From Planctomycetia bacterium (GTDB lineage Bacteria > Planctomycetota > Planctomycetia > Pirellulales > Thermoguttaceae), in assembly GCA_030539035.1 (NCBI GenBank), contig JAUNSU010000018.1, forward strand, positions 1 to 46,181: a stretch of DNA of 46,181 nucleotides, given 5' to 3'. Below the pieces are notes generated by a model. It was given only the letters and a program-made list of their open reading frames with translations. It searched no databases and had not been told where the DNA came from. Each line of letters starts with the position of its first letter. Position 1 is the first letter of the stretch. Shown piece by piece: positions 1 to 6,513 of the stretch. Made by a program: the position numbers and the translations under genes.

Positions 1-405
1 CCCATGCTTGCGCATGGGGTTATGCATGGTGCCGCCTGTTCCAGGCTGGTCTTTCCCGCTTTCCCGGTCTTCTCAAAATCAATAATATAAATACTGAACA
101 AACACACAAATAAAAATTTCGACTTATTATTTCACAAAGCAAGGTATTTTAATAGACTCTTTGCGTCTTTCAGGGACGCCTTCGCGTGATAAATATATCA
201 CTGCTTGATGATGATCTATTCGAAAAATATCAATGGCCGATCAAATTAAAAGACTGAAATGGGTGCTCCAGCAAGAGCATTATCTGATTAAAAACGATGG
301 ATGATTAAAGGGGTCTGAACAACCCCTTTTTGATATTCGATATTTCCAGTGCGCGGATTCTCATTTCTCCCTTTTATGCGAAAGCAAGCACTTCACTGAA
401 AACGA
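1..405. other. Intergenic stretch, no convincing gene
   Basis: The first ~80 bases are GC-rich and palindromic (CCCATG near base 1 faces CATGGG ending near base 18) and may be the edge of one of the intergenic repeats seen elsewhere. A hairpin GCGTC/GACGC lies near 164-180. A 23-codon frame (233-304, starting MADQIKRL) stops three bases before the terminator at 307-331 but has no Shine-Dalgarno sequence. It could equally be part of a small RNA. Nothing here is called as a gene. Confidence 0.4.
307..331. terminator. Bidirectional rho-independent terminator
   Basis: AAAGGGGT (307-314) pairs with ACCCCTTT (322-329) around a 7-base loop and runs into T residues. On the minus strand it lies 75 bp beyond the oxidoreductase stop. 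On the plus strand it would end any transcript coming from the left edge. Confidence 0.7.
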
Positions 406-1479
406 TCATTCGACCGCGATCCATTTTCCGGCATTTCGGGCCGATTCATGCGCCGCATAGCAGATCCGGACGTTCCGCGATCCTTCGTCCCCGTCCAGAT
501 ATTTTTCCGAAAGAATCGATTCCGCATGATGCTCAATCACCTGCTGATAAATATTTCGCGTCGGAATATCTTTGCCGGTAAAGACCTTTTGCGATTTGAA
601 AAGATCAAGCTCCAAACGCATCGGAATCGGTTCATCTTCATATCCGGAAAGCTGGAACATCGTGCCAAAACTGCGAAGAACCGCTTCCGTTCCGTAGATC
701 TCGAATCCGAGATTGGAAAGAGTCCCGCCGAGTCCGCCCCGAAGTTCACTGAAAGCAACTTTCACCGATCCGCACATTCCGTCTTCCATTTTAAAACGGA
801 TATAAGCTCCGTCTTCCACCGCGATCGGCATCGTTTTCGGAAGATAAACCGCGGCCACTTCCCGGATCTTTTTCCCGAAAAGATACTCGGCCATGTAAAA
901 ACAATGGCTCGCGACGTCCCCGATCGGACCGCCCATCTCTTCCCATTTACTGCACCTCCAGGTTCCCGCCTCCGCCGGATCATATCCGTAGGCGAATTCC
1001 ATGTGGAAACAGGAATCATTGACCGTTCCGAGTGTTCCCGCGTCAAGAAGTTCTTTTGCTTTGACGTTCAATTTATTATTGACCATCATGTGATCGACGG
1101 AAAGAGACCGTTTCTTTTCTTTCGCCGCCTGAACCAGCGCGGCCGCTTCCGATACCGTCGCCGCAAGCGGTTTTTCCACGAGAACATGCTTTCCCGCCGA
1201 CATTGCTTCCATCGCCAGCGGCGCGTGCGAAAGATTATTGGTCGCGATGTAAACCGCTTCCGCTTCCGGATCCGCAAGGATCTTATCGATACCCGAATAC
1301 CACTTCAGTCCAAGAGCTTCCGCCGCCGCTTTACGGGCCGGGTTCAGATCGAACGCGCCGATCAATTCCGCTTTCTCCAAAGGGGCAAAGCGATTCCGAT
1401 CACAGGCGAATCCTTCTTTCGCAATTCGATTCTCCGCGATCCCGCCAAATCCAATCAAGGCATATTTTATTTTACGCAT
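406..1479 (-). CDS. Gfo/Idh/MocA family oxidoreductase
   Basis: A 357-residue NAD(P)-dependent dehydrogenase of the Gfo/Idh/MocA family, cytosolic, probably acting on a sugar, inositol or nucleotide-sugar substrate. The N-terminus has the Rossmann motif GFGGIA (residues 10-15). The family EKP motif is at 102-104, and the C-terminal half keeps the conserved Asp/His pair in GGPIGDVASH (D188, H192). I chose the internal ATG at 1479: an AGCAGGA-like ribosome site precedes it, and the 18 extra residues of the longer frame have no family counterpart. It follows the DegT-type aminotransferase on the same strand, about 100 bp downstream. Oxidation followed by transamination is a common pairing in amino-sugar or aminocyclitol synthesis, but the substrate cannot be read from sequence. 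No signal peptide is seen. Confidence 0.9.
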   Translation of the reverse strand: MRKIKYALIGFGGIAENRIAKEGFACDRNRFAPLEKAELIGAFDLNPARKAAAEALGLKWYSGIDKILADPEAEAVYIATNNLSHAPLAMEAMSAGKHVLVEKPLAATVSEAAALVQAAKEKKRSLSVDHMMVNNKLNVKAKELLDAGTLGTVNDSCFHMEFAYGYDPAEAGTWRCSKWEEMGGPIGDVASHCFYMAEYLFGKKIREVAAVYLPKTMPIAVEDGAYIRFKMEDGMCGSVKVAFSELRGGLGGTLSNLGFEIYGTEAVLRSFGTMFQLSGYEDEPIPMRLELDLFKSQKVFTGKDIPTRNIYQQVIEHHAESILSEKYLDGDEGSRNVRICYAAHESARNAGKWIAVE

Positions 1480-1504
1480 TCTGTTTTCCTGCTGATTTAA
1501 AAAG

Positions 1505-1545
1505 GGGATCGGTCCGCTTGCCGCATTTCGCAAACCGGACCAATC
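1505..1545 (-). terminator. Possible attenuator between aminotransferase and oxidoreductase genes
   Basis: GGTCCG (1511-1516) pairs with CGGACC (1536-1541), with an inner TTGC/GCAA extension. On the minus strand the stem is followed by GATCCCCTTTTT. It sits between two genes that otherwise look co-transcribed, so it may lower expression of the downstream gene rather than end the operon. The stem is imperfect. Confidence 0.4.
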
Positions 1546-1578
1546 CGATCATGATTTTTCTCTTCGAACACAAGGACA

Positions 1579-2838
1579 CTACTTCATGTAATAATCGGCA
1601 ACCTTCTTGAAAGCGGCGATATAAGCATTGATATGATCTTCCGTATAAACCGGATGGGTAAAGAAGGAGATCGTCCGATCGGTCATCCACTTCGCCTGCT
1701 TGCATTCCACGGTCTTGTAATCGATATGCCGCGCTTTCGGATCATCGAACGGATAGTTTGCCGTTCCGAATCCGATCCGTTCCGTATAGGCTTTCTCTTT
1801 ATACATTTCCGGCCAAAGAACACTGTAGACCGGAACGCCTTCCGCCGCAACCGCCTTGATGAACTGCTTGATATCGCAGGAGATCTTCTCGGTATTAAGG
1901 ACAAACGGCGCCCACCAGTAAGAGTTCTGCCGCTCTTCGGTATCGATCGGAGAATACATCACAATCGGATGATCTTTCAGAGCGTTGAGGAGCATTTTTC
2001 CATTGCGGATCCGGTTCGGAAGATTCCAGGAATCGAATCGGGCCAGTTCGCAAAGCCCGATCTGCGATTGCAGTTCGGTCATTCGGAAATTATAGCCGAC
2101 CCTTTTGTGGATATACATCAGTTTGCCTTCCATTTCCAGAAGATTCAAGCGTTCTTTCACGTCGTATCCGTGATCGCGGAGAGAACGGCATTCCCAGGCA
2201 AGATCATCGTCGTTCGTTACCACCATACCGCCTTCGCCGCCGGTCGTAAAATGCTTGCTTTGGCAGAAGCTGAAGCAGCCGACATCACCGAGCGTTCCGG
2301 CTTTTTTCCCCTTATAGACTCCGCCGAAGCATTGCGCGCAGTCTTCGATCACTTTCAGATTATGCTTTTTCGCAATCGCAAGGATCGGATCCATATCGAC
2401 GACCATTCCGTAAAGATGGACAACAAGAATCGCCTTTGTCCGTTCGGTGATCTTGGCTTCGATATCTGCCGCCGAGATCAAATGATCGGTTCCGACATCC
2501 GCGAAAACAGGAAGCGCACCCGCCTGAAGAATGCAAAAACTGGTCGCAATAAACGAATAACTCGGACAAATCACTTCGTCGCCCGCCCCGATTCCAAGCG
2601 CGGATACGGCAACATGAAGCGCGGCCGTTCCATTGGTAACGCTGACCGCGTTCCCGATGCCAAGCCATTTTGCCCATTCCTTTTCGAATTGCATTCCGAG
2701 CGGACCGGTCCAGTAATTGACCTTTCCCGATCGAAGAACATCCGCCGCTTTTTGAATGGTCGATTCCTCAAAGCAGGGCCAGCCGGGAAAAGAGCCTTGA
2801 TACGTTTTTTCGCCGCCGTTGATCGCAAGTTCTGTCAT
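1579..2838 (-). CDS. DegT/DnrJ/EryC1 family PLP-dependent aminotransferase
   Basis: A 419-residue fold-type I sugar or cyclitol aminotransferase of the DegT/DnrJ/EryC1/StrS family. The family architecture is clear: an N-terminal substrate loop with YWTGPLG, the NGTAALH turn that holds the PLP phosphate (residues 69-75), HLYGM, the EDCAQCFGG segment, and the PLP-lysine region SKHFTTGGEGG with K195 as the Schiff-base residue (His where many members have Asn). I chose the start at 2838 because AAGGAGATT lies just upstream at ideal spacing; the longer frame to 2877 would place that site inside coding sequence. The next gene on this strand is a Gfo/Idh/MocA dehydrogenase, which could supply the keto substrate. 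Possible roles are aminated nucleotide-sugar, aminocyclitol or 3-amino-5-hydroxybenzoate-like synthesis; the sequence alone does not decide. Confidence 0.92.
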   Translation of the reverse strand: MTELAINGGEKTYQGSFPGWPCFEESTIQKAADVLRSGKVNYWTGPLGMQFEKEWAKWLGIGNAVSVTNGTAALHVAVSALGIGAGDEVICPSYSFIATSFCILQAGALPVFADVGTDHLISAADIEAKITERTKAILVVHLYGMVVDMDPILAIAKKHNLKVIEDCAQCFGGVYKGKKAGTLGDVGCFSFCQSKHFTTGGEGGMVVTNDDDLAWECRSLRDHGYDVKERLNLLEMEGKLMYIHKRVGYNFRMTELQSQIGLCELARFDSWNLPNRIRNGKMLLNALKDHPIVMYSPIDTEERQNSYWWAPFVLNTEKISCDIKQFIKAVAAEGVPVYSVLWPEMYKEKAYTERIGFGTANYPFDDPKARHIDYKTVECKQAKWMTDRTISFFTHPVYTEDHINAYIAAFKKVADYYMK

Positions 2839-2937
2839 TTCTAATCTCCTTCTCTGTTCTGGTTTTGATTGGTCCATTTTACGTTTTTAATTTTCCAATC
2901 AGATTTTAAAAGTGTTTACAAAATTAACTGTAATAAA

Positions 2938-2962
2938 ATCAAACCGCTCATCACGGTTTGAT
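2938..2962. terminator. Rho-independent terminator, downstream of the VOC-like gene
   Basis: A perfect inverted repeat, ATCAAACCG (2938-2946) and CGGTTTGAT (2954-2962), with a 7-base loop. T-rich sequence follows on both strands. It closes the minus-strand gene at 2977-3417 and separates it from the aminotransferase unit. Confidence 0.7.
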
Positions 2963-2976
2963 CGATTTTTTACGGA

Positions 2977-3417
2977 TTATTTACTGACGAATTCGATTCC
3001 GATCCCCTTATGTTCGATGAAACAGGTTTTCATGCCCGGCCGGGGATGACTGACCGGAACGAGAAGTTTGAATCGTTTGACCGCTTCGTCGAAGTTCGCG
3101 ATTTTGAACGCGACATGAGGTCTTTTGATAATAATTTCCGGAAAAGGTGCGCCCGGCTCGAATTTCATCCATTCGATCCCGAAGGGATCATTATCGTATT
3201 CCATGATATGGAGTTTAAGATTTTCGAGATAGGTGTCCCATTTCATTTCCTGATCGGTGGGGATACCGAGGTGATAGAATTCCATTTGACATTCTTCGAG
3301 GAGCCATTTTTTAAGGGCCGCGTCTCCCTGGGCCAGCGAATCAGCAGCGTCAGCAGGGGCGATTAAGCTCAATCCGACGAGGCCGGCGCAACCGGCGATC
3401 ATTTCTCTTCTGTTCAT
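2977..3417 (-). CDS. Exported small protein with a VOC/glyoxalase-like C-terminus
   Basis: A 146-residue protein. The N-terminus MNRREMIAGCAGLVGLSL, followed by an Ala-rich stretch up to about residue 26, looks like a Tat-type export signal (RR at 3-4 before a hydrophobic core). The C-terminal ~60 residues (PHVAFKIANFDEAVKRF through GIGIEF) read like one half of a vicinal-oxygen-chelate domain: a strand with His, a helix with DEAV, and a final strand ending in a hydrophobic-Glu pattern. A single half-domain would have to dimerise, or it may bind no metal. The AAAAGGAAA ribosome site fits the start. A TATAAT box lies on this strand at 3502-3507 without a good -35. A terminator follows 14 bp after the stop. 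The function is unknown. Confidence 0.7.
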   Translation of the reverse strand: MNRREMIAGCAGLVGLSLIAPADAADSLAQGDAALKKWLLEECQMEFYHLGIPTDQEMKWDTYLENLKLHIMEYDNDPFGIEWMKFEPGAPFPEIIIKRPHVAFKIANFDEAVKRFKLLVPVSHPRPGMKTCFIEHKGIGIEFVSK

Positions 3418-3660
3418 GAAATTTCCTTTTCACCTTTTACAATTTACGATTGGACACGTTTTTTCGATCAAACGTTTTCTGTTCAATCCGATCCGCTTTC
3501 AATTATACCGATTTGGAAAGATTCCAAAAGGGGAAGAGTGCGAATCGAAAGATTCGACATCCGATAAAGAACAAGTATACACCAAACAAAGCGGAAATGC
3601 AATCGGAGGAAGGCTTCCCCCTTGTAAAAAAGTAAATTTTGTTTAAAATATGAAAAGTTT
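3418..3660. other. Leader and intergenic DNA with a GAAA-capped hairpin
   Basis: No gene seen. It contains the upstream region of the minus-strand VOC-like gene and a perfect hairpin, CGAATC-GAAA-GATTCG (3541-3556), with a GNRA-type tetraloop. The rest is AT-rich. Confidence 0.4.
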
Positions 3661-3689
3661 TTGAGAAAATCAGGGTTTCATTATCTAAT
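3661..3689 (+). promoter_or_regulatory. Possible promoter for the mini gene at 3700
   Basis: TTGAGA (3661-3666), 17 bp, then TCTAAT (3684-3689). The predicted start of transcription would fall only a few bases before the ATG at 3700, so the message would be nearly leaderless. Both hexamers deviate from consensus. Confidence 0.3.
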
Positions 3690-3699
3690 TTTTGATAAA

Positions 3700-3849
3700 A
3701 TGGGCATTTCAGATAAAAAAGAAATATTTTCTTTCTCTGAAATCGCGTTATTTTACGAAAAGATCCGTTGTTTCGAGGCAGGAAGTTGTCCAAAAGATGT
3801 AATGGACCTGGAATTTTCGATAAAAAGCGGAATTGAGATATTGAAATGA
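3700..3849 (+). CDS. 49-residue protein resembling exonuclease VII small subunit
   Basis: The frame encodes a short, helical, charged protein. Its second half reads FYEKIRCFEAGSCPKDVM and then SIKSGIEILK. That follows the order of the XseB core (a Leu/Glu-rich helix, the LESG turn, LPLEE, and a second helix with a Gly near its end), but with a two-residue insertion and several weak positions. XseB is the small subunit of exodeoxyribonuclease VII; usual members are 60-85 residues, so this one is short. There is no Shine-Dalgarno sequence. A weak promoter would make the transcript almost leaderless. It sits alone, 40 bp upstream of tRNA-Val, with no xseA nearby. It may be a divergent XseB, a remnant, or a chance frame. 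Confidence 0.35.
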   Translation: MGISDKKEIFSFSEIALFYEKIRCFEAGSCPKDVMDLEFSIKSGIEILK

Positions 3850-3889
3850 TGTGTTCTGGGCCGCGATGAGCGGAACTTAACGCGAGTAA

Positions 3890-3963
3890 GGGCGATTAGC
3901 TCAGTTGGTTAGAGCGCTGCTTTCACACGGCAGAGGTCACTGGTTCGAGTCCAGCATCGCCCA
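3890..3963 (+). tRNA. tRNA-Val (anticodon CAC)
   Basis: Full cloverleaf: acceptor GGGCGAT pairs with ATCGCCC over seven base pairs, with a D-arm containing AGCTCAGTTGG. The anticodon stem CTGCT/GGCAG encloses loop TTCACAC, giving anticodon CAC for GUG codons. The T-arm contains GGTTCGAGTCC. The discriminator is A, and the genome does not encode the CCA end, so a CCA-adding enzyme is needed. Confidence 0.95.
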
Positions 3964-3970
3964 CTTTATA

Positions 3971-4003
3971 GGGGTTCGGATAACACATCCGCGCCCTTTT
4001 TTT
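3971..4003 (+). terminator. Rho-independent terminator after tRNA-Val
   Basis: An imperfect hairpin with CGGAT/ATCCG as its inner stem and GGG/CCC at the base (3971-3996), followed by seven T residues. It lies immediately downstream of the tRNA. Confidence 0.65.
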
Positions 4004-4262
4004 ATACTCTTCGCGGTCTATTGATCCCGCACAAAAAAATAACGATACCGGAAAACCGGGCGGCGAGGCGGATATCTCGTCCATCTGTACTTGAATAATA
4101 CATCGAATACGAAGAAATCTCGTATTTCGCCAAGATTTTAACTCGAATCCGTACTTGAAAAAAGCAATATCCCCGGACAAGATCAATCCCTTCCGGGATC
4201 CGAAACAAAAAAGCGCAAAAAAGGTCTCACTGAAAGAAATGGTCAAAATGATCGGAGAATGA

Positions 4263-4472
4263 TTATTTTTTTGGTGGTTCGTAAATAAAACCATCAAAAT
4301 TATTGCATACGCTTATAAATAAGGCAACCGCATAAAAAGCAAAAAGAAATTTATTTGCATAAAACAAAAATAATCCAACAGATCCATAAATTACGGATAT
4401 AACCAATATCATTGTTATTCTCGTGAATAATCCCATTTTTTTTCGTTCGTTTGAATTTTCGTTTGTTTCCAT
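4263..4472 (-). CDS. Small two-helix membrane protein, unknown function
   Basis: A 69-residue protein: a polar N-terminus (METNENSNERKKMG), then two hydrophobic segments at about residues 17-36 (TRITMILVISVIYGSVGLFL) and 41-57, separated by YANKF, and a polar tail ending EPPKK. The positive charge before the first helix suggests an inside N-terminus. The ribosome site is weak (a GAAAG stretch). Base composition is more AT-rich than in neighbouring genes. I recognise no family. It stands alone between tRNA-Val and repeat locus A and could be a recent acquisition or an orphan membrane peptide. Confidence 0.5.
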   Translation of the reverse strand: METNENSNERKKMGLFTRITMILVISVIYGSVGLFLFYANKFLFAFYAVALFISVCNNFDGFIYEPPKK

Positions 4473-5044
4473 TATAATCTTTCAAAAATTTAAAAGGAAA
4501 AATTAAGAAATGACCACTGCAAATAATATACTTGCCGGAGAAGCGATTGCCAATATATATTAATTTCCAATAAAGGTTTAAAAGAGGGATTAAGTTCCGT
4601 CGCAGAGAATATATCGTTTTTCGAAAATCAGATCAAATTTCAGCTGGATCCTATTCCGCGGCCGAAGCTGGTCTTTCGGACTCCTTTTCCCGGCGGCGAG
4701 GCGCCGCTCCCAGTACGCGCTTCCGCGCGGTTGCCGGAGATCCGCTCCCGTTGGGCAACGTGAACGTTGCATCCAGTACGCGCTTCCGCGCGGTTGCCGG
4801 AGATCCGCTCCCGTTGGGCAACGTGAACGTTGCATCCAGTTCGCGCTTCCGCGCGGTTGCCGGAGATCCGCTCCCGTTGGTCGCCGGAGTTTGTAAAAAA
4901 TACAATCTCCCATTAACCCGGGCGGCGAGGCGCTTCACTCTTCTCACGACACTCCCCCCTTCGCTCTTCTCGCTGTTTTCTCTAATACTTTTTCAAGCGA
5001 AAAATTTATCGATAAATATTTTTAATAAAATTTTGAAATTGCCC
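4473..5044. repeat. Repeat locus A, GC-rich mosaic upstream of kpsF
   Basis: The core at about 4675-4935 is abruptly GC-rich within AT-rich surroundings. It carries modules also present at 38.36-38.70 kb: the palindromic GGCGGCGAGGCGCCGCTCCC, GATCCGCTCCCGTTGG, a GGAGTTTRTAAAAAA segment and CAATCTCCCATTAACCCG. It contains the 63-bp tandem array listed separately. Short frames through it are side effects of the repetition. Flanks 4473-4670 and 4960-5044 show nothing coding. Confidence 0.8.
4710..4881. repeat. Tandem array, period 63 bp, 2.7 copies
   Basis: Copies begin at CCAGT at 4710, 4773 and 4836. Each has CGCGCTTCCGCGCGGTTGCC, then GGAGATCCGCTCCCGTTGG; the first two also have a perfect palindrome GCAACGT-GA-ACGTTGC. 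The third copy differs at one base near its start (TTCGCGC for TACGCGC) and is cut short at the GTTGG module. The unit length is a multiple of three, so frames stay open across it without this implying a protein. Confidence 0.9.
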
Positions 5045-5073
5045 TTGCAAAAGAAATTGATATTCATTATACT
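5045..5073 (+). promoter_or_regulatory. Sigma-70-type promoter of the kpsF gene
   Basis: TTGCAA (5045-5050), a 17-bp spacer, then TATACT (5068-5073), about 100 bp before the start codon at 5174. It lies just downstream of repeat locus A, so the repeat is probably outside the transcript. Confidence 0.65.
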
Positions 5074-5173
5074 TTAGACCTGAACAAGGGAGATAAAACC
5101 TTTTTCATTTTATTTTACTCTTGAGATTTTACCGATCACAGCCGCATGAGTTTGTGTTTTAAGGAGATAGCTG

Positions 5174-6283
5174 ATGAGTCAAGGAGGATTAAAGCCGTTT
5201 CTGCCTCACCTTTATGAAGAGGAAGAGAGCACCTTTCAGGTCGTTGGTTTTCCGGCGGATGAAGTTCAAAATACCCTTTCGGAAGCGGATGTTCCGGTTA
5301 TTTTAGACTACGGAAGGCGAATTCTTCAACAGGAAGGGGACGCGCTTCTTTCACAAGTCGATCGCTTGAATGAAGATTTTTCCAAAGCGGTCGGTTTCCT
5401 TCTGAAATGCCGGGGAAAAGTCGTTGTTTCCGGAATCGGAAAGGCGGGTCTGATCGGTCAAAAGATCGTTGCGACCTTCTCTTCGACAGGAACGCCGGCT
5501 CATTTTCTCCATCCGGCAGAAGCGGCGCACGGCGATCTCGGCGTCGTCTCTTCCCGTGATGTCCTTTTGATCCTTTCCCACAGCGGAGAAACGGAAGAAG
5601 TCGTTCGATTGCTCCCTTCATTGCGCCGATTGGGTGTCCCCATCATTTCGATCACCTCTTCTCCCTGGAATACATTGGGCCGTTTTTCCCACGCGATTAT
5701 TTCCATGGGCAACTTAACGGAAGCCGGATCTTTGAACCTCGCTCCGAGTACAAGTACAACGGTAATGCTCGCGATCGGCGATGCGCTGGCCCTTTCGACC
5801 AGCCGATTACGGGGATTTCGGGACGAAGATTTTGCACGACTCCATCCCGGCGGAAGCCTTGGAAGAAAATTGAGCAGCGTGGACGATTATATGCGCCCAA
5901 TTTCGCAATGCCGAATCTGTTCCGATCAGAAGACCGTTCGGGAAATTTTTGTGGAATCGCGTCTTCCCGGCCGTCGATCCGGCGCGATTCTCCTGATCGA
6001 TATTGACGGACGTCTTTCCGGGATTTTTACCGACAGCGATCTTGCCCGAATCTTTGAACGGCGCGATTTCGATCTGCTCGAACGTCCTGTCGATGAAATT
6101 ATGACCCGACTCCCCAAAGTGGTCGTTTCCGGATCCCGCATGCAGGATGCTGTCGCCCTGATGGGTAATAAAAAGATCAGTGAACTTCCGGTGATCGACA
6201 ATGCCGGTTCCCCGATCGGAATGCTCGATATTACCGATCTGGTCGCTTTTTTCCCTGAACGAAAAACTCCGGATATTTTTTAG
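5174..6283 (+). CDS. kpsF: Arabinose-5-phosphate isomerase, KpsF/GutQ family
   Basis: A 369-residue D-arabinose-5-phosphate isomerase (ribulose-5-P to arabinose-5-P), the first committed step towards Kdo for lipopolysaccharide. Domains in order: a ~40-residue N-terminal extension not usual in the family, a SIS sugar-isomerase domain (about 60-215) with VVSGIGKAG (K90), HPAEAAHGDLG (E116), SHSGETEE (from 136) and the hinge HPGGSLGRKL (H224), and a pair of CBS domains (about 240-365). These residues match those described as important in E. coli KdsD. The start is supported by AAGGAGAT at good spacing. It is transcribed alone from its own promoter. Its presence argues for a Kdo-containing outer membrane. 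KdsD- and GutQ-type paralogues cannot be separated here, so the symbol is at family level. Confidence 0.92.
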   Translation: MSQGGLKPFLPHLYEEEESTFQVVGFPADEVQNTLSEADVPVILDYGRRILQQEGDALLSQVDRLNEDFSKAVGFLLKCRGKVVVSGIGKAGLIGQKIVATFSSTGTPAHFLHPAEAAHGDLGVVSSRDVLLILSHSGETEEVVRLLPSLRRLGVPIISITSSPWNTLGRFSHAIISMGNLTEAGSLNLAPSTSTTVMLAIGDALALSTSRLRGFRDEDFARLHPGGSLGRKLSSVDDYMRPISQCRICSDQKTVREIFVESRLPGRRSGAILLIDIDGRLSGIFTDSDLARIFERRDFDLLERPVDEIMTRLPKVVVSGSRMQDAVALMGNKKISELPVIDNAGSPIGMLDITDLVAFFPERKTPDIF

Positions 6284-6424
6284 GTTCATCCAAAAAATTT
6301 ATTCTGCGGGGACGCGTGGGCGTCCCCGGCCGCCAAGCCGGCCAACCCTCCGTACTCAAAGATCAAGCTCTTCAAAAATCAAAATTTTCTCAAAAGTCCA
6401 GCACTGCTGTTTCGAATTAACGAC
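6284..6424. other. Intergenic DNA with two GC-rich hairpins
   Basis: GGGGACGC-GTGG-GCGTCCCC (6308-6327) is a perfect 8-bp hairpin, followed at once by CCGGC/GCCGG (6326-6341). Neither is followed by a T-tract, so they look more like a short GC-rich repeat element than a classic terminator for kpsF. Confidence 0.55.
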
Positions 6425-6453
6425 TTGCGCACAGGACATACTTCTATTATAAT
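6425..6453 (+). promoter_or_regulatory. Sigma-70-type promoter of the large esterase gene
   Basis: TTGCGC (6425-6430), a 17-bp spacer, then a perfect TATAAT (6448-6453), 60 bp upstream of the ATG at 6514. Confidence 0.7.
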
Positions 6454-6513
6454 GATTGAGATCGGTTCCGTGTTCGTTCCAGATTTACGCATTTACTGCA
6501 GGAGATCTTTATC

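Noticed and set aside
233-304. 23-codon frame ending three bases before a terminator
   Set aside because: No ribosome site and too short to judge; it might be part of a small RNA.
448-1500. Long plus-strand frame opposite the Gfo/Idh/MocA gene (and similar frames opposite aminotransferase, ilvD and dinG)
   Set aside because: Arg/Phe-rich mirror translations with no family features; the minus-strand genes have complete motifs and ribosome sites.
4710-4881. Possible CRISPR array
   Set aside because: Units are contiguous 63-bp repeats without unique spacers, and no cas genes are present.
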